The translations under genes were made by a program, and so were the position numbers. Source: Candidatus Melainabacteria bacterium (GTDB lineage Bacteria > Cyanobacteriota > Vampirovibrionia > Obscuribacterales > Obscuribacteraceae). Taken from it: 9,788 nucleotides of DNA. The stretch's first letter is position 1. Each line of letters begins with the position of its first letter. The notes under the pieces are model-generated. The model had not been told where the DNA came from, ran no database searches, and saw only the letters and a program-made list of their open reading frames with translations. The stretch lies in the NCBI GenBank assembly GCA_003175915.1, contig PSRH01000070.1, positions 1-9,788 on the forward strand. Reading direction: 5' to 3'. Positions 6,922-9,788 of this stretch are shown one piece after another.

Positions 6922-7740
6922 TCAGGCCGGTTCGTGCACACCTGGCTCCAAAATCAACCAATCTGGATTTTCAACCAGTCTGTCCTCGATGGCGTCGTAA
7001 CGCTGGGGAATATTTCTGTCCAATTTTTCCAGGTAGGGTAACAAAGGCCGTTGTGGTGGCTTTGCTTCTTCAAGATCATCGAGTCGCGTCGGAGTCCAGT
7101 TGAACTGCGATGAATAAAGGGCGTAGCCGAAGCCGTCAAAAAAATAGTCATCGTTCATGAGCGCTAGATACCAGGGGCTGGGCACACCGTCGGGATTTGG
7201 CTTCAGGGGAGCCTCCCCTTTCAGTTGTTCGAGAAGTTGGAGAGCTTTTTCATCCTTTTGCGCTTTCAGATGTTCAGCCAGATTATCTAAAGCAGGATAG
7301 TTGATCGGTGGACTGACCAGGAGGACAGGCTTATGCTGGCGCCTGGCCCGGACGATTTCATTGACGGTGCCGACACTATATACATTGGTCGGACAATAGG
7401 CCACGAGAAAATCGCAGATATCCACCATTCTGCGATTGATATGAACCGTCGGCGCAAAGAATCGACATAACTGAGCGCGAGTCTTACGACCAGACGCACT
7501 CTCTTCGAAAGTCCACTCAGAGCGTTTCTTACTTGAATATTCGTATTCATCGCCATAGCCGTCCTGACCGATGATGATCGGTTTGAACCAGGGATCGTAG
7601 ACGATTGCTCCGAACTTTTGCAGAAACTCCCGCACGCGCGTGCGCCAGCTGTAGCGCTTTTCTTCCTTGCGCGAAGGAACAAAGTCCATCGGACCCGATA
7701 GATAAACGCGCGCACCCCTGAGTATATTAGTTCTCTCCAC
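6922..7740 (-). CDS. Nucleoside 2-deoxyribosyltransferase-like protein with long C-terminal extension
   Basis: Residues 10-50 (RVYLSGPMDF, SWRTRVREFL, FGAIVYDP) match the first Rossmann-like strand-helix-strand of the nucleoside 2-deoxyribosyltransferase superfamily. Residues about 104-143 (RMVDICDFLVAY, then YSVGTVNEIVRA, KPVLLVSPP) match its core, with D107/D110 and E128 in the GTxxE motif where the family carries its nucleophilic glutamate. Such enzymes cleave or transfer the deoxyribose-base bond; related members hydrolyse nucleotides. At 272 residues it is well above the usual 150-160: it has an insert at about 51-100 and a C-terminal part at about 150-272 with several aromatic residues that I do not recognise. 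The start is GTG 7740; GGAGG lies 12 bases upstream and may be occluded by CCTCT. It is 64 bases from the upstream DUF5680 gene and 124 from the nucleobase permease gene. Function in base salvage is inferred from fold and neighbour. Confidence 0.75.
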   Translation of the reverse strand: MERTNILRGARVYLSGPMDFVPSRKEEKRYSWRTRVREFLQKFGAIVYDPWFKPIIIGQDGYGDEYEYSSKKRSEWTFEESASGRKTRAQLCRFFAPTVHINRRMVDICDFLVAYCPTNVYSVGTVNEIVRARRQHKPVLLVSPPINYPALDNLAEHLKAQKDEKALQLLEQLKGEAPLKPNPDGVPSPWYLALMNDDYFFDGFGYALYSSQFNWTPTRLDDLEEAKPPQRPLLPYLEKLDRNIPQRYDAIEDRLVENPDWLILEPGVHEPA

Positions 7741-7742
7741 TA

Positions 7743-7757
7743 AGAGGTAGTTCCTCC
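7743..7757 (-). promoter_or_regulatory. Shine-Dalgarno of the deoxyribosyltransferase-like gene within a small hairpin
   Basis: On the minus strand GGAGG (7757-7753), loop AACTA and CCTCT (7747-7743) can form four Watson-Crick pairs and one G-U pair, hiding the entire Shine-Dalgarno just before GTG 7740. The 12-base spacing is long, so the start could be weakly or conditionally used. Confidence 0.35.
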
Positions 7758-7804
7758 ACTCTGAACCAGGTGCTCCGGGTCAAAGCTGCTAAGTTCCGCA
7801 GGCC

Positions 7805-8296
7805 TCATCGAATCAAGCCTCCGGCATAATCGAGCCGGTAGATAAGAGTCTCGTCGCGGTTGATCCGTTCAACACCGCGAAAAATTCTGATCGTTTCCTC
7901 ACTCTCATCGAAATAGCTAAACCGCCCCTTTCGGTAAACGCTAGGTCCACGAAACGGCCTATCTTTTCCAACGAGACGCAGAGCTTCTCTTAGAAAGTCG
8001 AAGCTCTCCTTCGCTTCCTCATCGCCCACTTCTCCAACCGCACCGCCGGAGTAAACCATCGTCCAGATTGGCTGCGTGTTGCGATAGACAGTCTCCTGGC
8101 CGGCGAAGCGAAACATGCCAAAATATACGTCCCGATAAAAATAGGCGCCCCTTCGGTACTCTAGCTGTTTCGATCCGTCCAGGGCCGCGGCCACTGATGC
8201 TTCGTCTCCAAGGGCGGCATAGGTATTACTCTTTGCCTCGACAAGAAATTCAGCGAGTTCGAGATCGAGTGAGTGACTGACAGAAGTGACTTGCAT
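7805..8296 (-). CDS. DUF5680-like protein of unknown function
   Basis: The protein has 163 residues and is soluble, without signal peptide. LAEFLVEAKSNTYAALGDEA, then GSKQLEYRRG, AYFYRDVYFGMFRFAGQETV and PIWTMVYSGG, match the pattern I know for DUF5680, a family of unknown function sometimes attached to helix-turn-helix regulators; no such domain is present here. Residues about 46-85 and 119-160 look like two copies of one motif: YRxG-x-F/Y, aromatic and acidic residues, then FxGxE and a final I-W/Y-x-M/L-x-Y-x-GG. The frame runs up to a TTG at 8320, but ATG 8296 has AGGAGG 4 bases upstream and is preferred. It is first of three same-strand genes, 64 bases before the deoxyribosyltransferase-like gene, and is divergent from the ABC exporter unit. 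Confidence 0.8.
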   Translation of the reverse strand: MQVTSVSHSLDLELAEFLVEAKSNTYAALGDEASVAAALDGSKQLEYRRGAYFYRDVYFGMFRFAGQETVYRNTQPIWTMVYSGGAVGEVGDEEAKESFDFLREALRLVGKDRPFRGPSVYRKGRFSYFDESEETIRIFRGVERINRDETLIYRLDYAGGLIR

Positions 8297-8338
8297 AAAT
8301 CCTCCTGGCGCCTGGGCCAATAGTGCGCCCGCTATTTT

Positions 8339-8356
8339 AGACTATATTTGAAGTCT
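8339..8356. repeat. Short inverted repeat AGACT-N8-AGTCT
   Basis: AGACT (8339-8343) and AGTCT (8352-8356) flank an AT-rich 8-bp centre in the leader of the DUF5680 gene. The size and spacing would suit a dimeric repressor, but five-base arms are common by chance. Confidence 0.25.
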
Positions 8357-8368
8357 TCGTGATCGCAT

Positions 8369-8396
8369 TTGTTAACTTTCCGTTGACAGGTGTCAA
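8369..8396 (-). promoter_or_regulatory. Possible divergent promoter for the DUF5680 gene
   Basis: On the minus strand a perfect -35 TTGACA (8396-8391) is followed after 16 bases by TAACAA (8374-8369), a weak -10 with 3 of 6 matches. The start would be near 8362, giving a leader of about 66 nt. Its -35 is the right half of the inverted repeat whose left half is the -35 of the plus-strand promoter. Confidence 0.35.
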
Positions 8397-8410
8397 TCCC
8401 TGTGAATAAT
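8383..8410 (+). promoter_or_regulatory. Strong sigma-70-type promoter of the ABC exporter leader
   Basis: TTGACA (8383-8388, 6 of 6), a 16-bp spacer and AATAAT (8405-8410, 5 of 6) form the best promoter in the window. Transcription should start at about 8416-8418. The -35 is part of the inverted repeat TTGACAGGTGTCAA (8383-8396), which could also be an operator shared with the divergent unit. Confidence 0.7.
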
Positions 8411-8416
8411 GAGGTT

Positions 8417-8497
8417 ATGAACTTCAATGCATACCCTGCCGGTCAAATTGTCCTTCCGATGGAAACATCGGAACCGGGAGGGTTTGTCATTTCTTAG
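8417..8497 (+). CDS. Possible 26-residue leaderless ORF in the attenuator leader
   Basis: ATG 8417 opens 26 codons to TAG 8495-8497. The peptide begins MNFNAYPAGQIV and ends GGFVIS. GAGG is only 2 bases upstream, too close to act as a Shine-Dalgarno, but the ATG falls 7 bases after the -10, so the mRNA could be leaderless. The ORF covers helix 1 of the leader, so a translating ribosome would open that helix. The peptide has no run of one amino acid as classic attenuator peptides do. YPAGQIV faintly recalls the start of cyclic-nucleotide-binding domains; this may be chance. Confidence 0.3.
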   Translation: MNFNAYPAGQIVLPMETSEPGGFVIS

Positions 8498-8523
8498 CTA
8501 GCCTAGCTAGTTCGTAAGTTATG

Positions 8524-8556
8524 AGCCCTCCTCACATCCGGGGAGGGTTTTTTTTT
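8524..8556 (+). terminator. Intrinsic terminator before the ABC ATPase gene
   Basis: CCCTCCTC (8526-8533) pairs with GGGGAGGG (8540-8547), eight pairs including one U-G, with loop ACATCC, followed by nine T residues (8548-8556). It lies 24 bases before the start of the exporter gene and on its strand, with no full-length plus-strand gene before it, which is the position of a regulated attenuator. Confidence 0.88.
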
Positions 8557-8579
8557 GGTGCATAAAGAGGTCTGGGTCT

Positions 8580-9572
8580 ATGTCCAAAGCAATCGAAGTC
8601 AATAGTCTGAGCAAGAAGTTCGTGGTGACAACCGGTGGGTTGTTCAAGCGCGACGTCAGAGACGTTTGGGCTGTCAAAAATATTTCGCTTGCCATTGACG
8701 CCGGGCAGTCGGTAGCCTTCATTGGCCCGAATGGAGCGGGCAAGTCAACGACGATCAAAATGCTCACCGGCATTCTTGAACCTACCTCCGGGACAGCAAG
8801 CATTCTCGGATTGACGCCCTGGAAGGAGCGCACCCGCCTGGCTATGAGCATAGGAGCAGTATTCGGTCAGCGATCGCAGCTCTGGTATCACCTGCCGCCT
8901 GCCGATACCTTCGATTTGCTTGCGAAAATCTACGGACTCGATAGCAAGATTTATCGAGCTCGCCGTCAGTTGTTGATTGAGAATTTCAACCTGGCGCCGA
9001 TTCTTTCCACCCAAGTGAGGAAACTTTCCCTGGGGCAAAGAATGAAGGCGGAGATTGCGGCAAGTCTGCTTCATAGACCGCGCGTCCTGTTTTTGGACGA
9101 GCCAACCATCGGACTGGATGTGGTGGCTCGCATGGAGCTGCGCGAGCTGATTCGTAATTGGAACACGGAAGACGGACTGACGATTCTCCTAACCAGTCAC
9201 GATGCCGGCGACATAGAAGCGGTAGCCGAAAGAGTGATTGTCGTCAATCACGGACAGGTTGTCCTCGACGATACCGTGGCTAACATGCGGCGTGACTATC
9301 TGGGCACGAAAATTCTGGAAGTGAAGTTTCACGATTGCGTCCCAGCAATAGATCTCGGCGGAGTAGCCGTGGTCGAGAGGAGCGACTACGTTCTCAAGCT
9401 AGAAGTAGATACAAGCCGCACACCGATTCAAAAGGTGATGAATGACGTGGTGCAAACAGCCAATGTGGCCGACATCACCATAGAAGATCCGCCGCTCGAA
9501 TCGATCATCGCTCACATTTACGGGAGTCACCATGCACAGGAAATACAAGAAGCCTATGAAGATTCTCGATAA
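8580..9572 (+). CDS. ABC-2 type exporter ATP-binding protein (COG4586-like)
   Basis: The protein has 330 residues. All nucleotide-binding motifs are present: Walker A GPNGAGKST (49-57), Q-loop with the subfamily-typical GQRSQLWYHLP (96-106), ABC signature LSLGQRMKAE (149-158, LSLGQ rather than LSGGQ as usual in this group), Walker B VLFLDEPTIGLD (169-180) and switch His in TSHD (H207). The C-terminal extension of about 90 residues is typical of the subfamily. It is the cytoplasmic motor of an export system whose substrate is unknown. ATG 8580 has AGAGG 9 bases upstream. The 3' end overlaps the permease gene, so the two are translationally coupled. Expression probably depends on the attenuator-like leader just upstream. 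Confidence 0.93.
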   Translation: MSKAIEVNSLSKKFVVTTGGLFKRDVRDVWAVKNISLAIDAGQSVAFIGPNGAGKSTTIKMLTGILEPTSGTASILGLTPWKERTRLAMSIGAVFGQRSQLWYHLPPADTFDLLAKIYGLDSKIYRARRQLLIENFNLAPILSTQVRKLSLGQRMKAEIAASLLHRPRVLFLDEPTIGLDVVARMELRELIRNWNTEDGLTILLTSHDAGDIEAVAERVIVVNHGQVVLDDTVANMRRDYLGTKILEVKFHDCVPAIDLGGVAVVERSDYVLKLEVDTSRTPIQKVMNDVVQTANVADITIEDPPLESIIAHIYGSHHAQEIQEAYEDSR

Positions 9573-9788
9573 ATACTGGTCAATAGGCATCATCTCGGCC
9601 AGGTCAAATCTCGCCTACGTGGGCGAGGTGGCCTCACGCGTTCTTTTTCTCGCCATAATCCTCTTTATTTTTTCACGGTTATGGGCGGTTACTTATGCCG
9701 AGATGCATGCCTCACGTCTGGCTGACTTAACACTGCCGGAGATGCTCTGGTATTTGACGTTGGCCGAGTGCATCATCATGTCAGGACC
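9532..9788 (+). CDS. ABC-2 type exporter permease, N-terminal part (cut by window end)
   Basis: Eighty-five codons are visible, open to the window end. After a basic N-terminus (MHRKYKKPMKILDKYW) come SARSNLAYVGEVASRVLFLA, a hydrophobic segment IILFIFSRLWAV, then LPEMLWYLTLAECIIMSGP. This is the arrangement of the permeases that pair with COG4586-type ATPases (COG4587/DUF990 group), in which the N-terminus is cytoplasmic and about six membrane segments follow. ATG 9532 overlaps the ATPase gene by 41 bases; a second in-frame ATG at 9556 would reduce this to 17. In related systems a second permease gene follows, outside this window. Confidence 0.85.
   Translation, partial: MHRKYKKPMKILDKYWSIGIISARSNLAYVGEVASRVLFLAIILFIFSRLWAVTYAEMHASRLADLTLPEMLWYLTLAECIIMSG

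Larger units (their letters stand above)
8417..8556 (+). ncRNA. Candidate transcription-attenuating leader RNA upstream of the ABC exporter
   Basis: The leader runs from the predicted start to the terminator U-tract, about 140 nt. Helix 1 pairs 8433-8443 (ACCCTGCCGGT) with 8473-8483 (ACCGGGAGGGT), with one G-G mismatch. It encloses a 10-nt one-sided bulge and a 7-8 bp stem (8454-8461 with 8466-8473) closed by a GAAA tetraloop. An alternative helix pairs 8476-8487 with 8521-8532 (12 contiguous pairs, four of them G-U) around a small AGCT-stem hairpin (8494-8510). That alternative takes the 5' arm of the terminator, while helix 1 frees it. So helix 1 favours termination and the alternative favours read-through into the ABC genes. 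It matches no riboswitch consensus I remember. An independent small RNA is another reading. Confidence 0.55.

Noticed and set aside
8297..8320. N-terminal extension of the DUF5680-like protein to TTG 8320
   Set aside because: ATG 8296 is directly preceded by AGGAGG, which would otherwise be inside the coding region.

Overview
The window is about half G+C, densely coded and free of recognisable mobile elements, CRISPR arrays, tRNA or rRNA genes. It looks like ordinary bacterial chromosome. A two-domain c-di-GMP protein, a secreted TPR protein and an orphan HEAT/YD-like protein would suit a large-genome environmental bacterium. I lean weakly towards the non-photosynthetic Cyanobacteriota (Vampirovibrionia/Obscuribacterales) from the general style of the proteins, but no marker gene here proves it.

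Layout. (1) 1-648, minus strand: the N-terminal part of a membrane flippase-like protein (lysylphosphatidylglycerol synthase TM family), cut by the window edge. (2) 864-2540, plus strand: a REC-GGDEF-EAL protein whose GGDEF motif reads GGNEF but keeps the RxxD I-site, with a mostly complete EAL active site. (3) 2640-3410, plus strand: an unrecognised protein with a HEAT-like middle and a YD-repeat-like C-terminal part. (4) 3444-5006, minus strand: a secreted TPR protein. (5) 5007-5399: no confident gene, but palindromes, a possible promoter and a 25-codon ORF. (6) 8296 down to 5400, minus strand, three genes in a row: a DUF5680 protein, a nucleoside 2-deoxyribosyltransferase-like protein and an NCS1-type nucleobase permease. 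The last two suggest nucleobase salvage. (7) 8297-8579: a divergent regulatory region. (8) 8580 to the window end, plus strand: an ABC-2 exporter ATPase of the COG4586 type and the start of its permease.

The most interesting stretch is 8383-8556. A strong sigma-70-type promoter (perfect TTGACA, 16-bp spacer, AATAAT) is predicted to start transcription at or next to the ATG of a 26-codon ORF. The RNA can form a long helix capped by a GAAA tetraloop, then an intrinsic terminator 24 bases before the ABC ATPase gene. The segment GGGAGGG (8476-8482) can pair either with the upstream helix arm or with the 5' arm of the terminator. This is the three-way, mutually exclusive pairing expected of a riboswitch or attenuator, and I do not recognise it as a known class. 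The same promoter shares a TTGACA-GG-TGTCAA inverted repeat with a possible divergent promoter for the DUF5680/deoxyribosyltransferase-like/permease genes, so the two units may be co-regulated.
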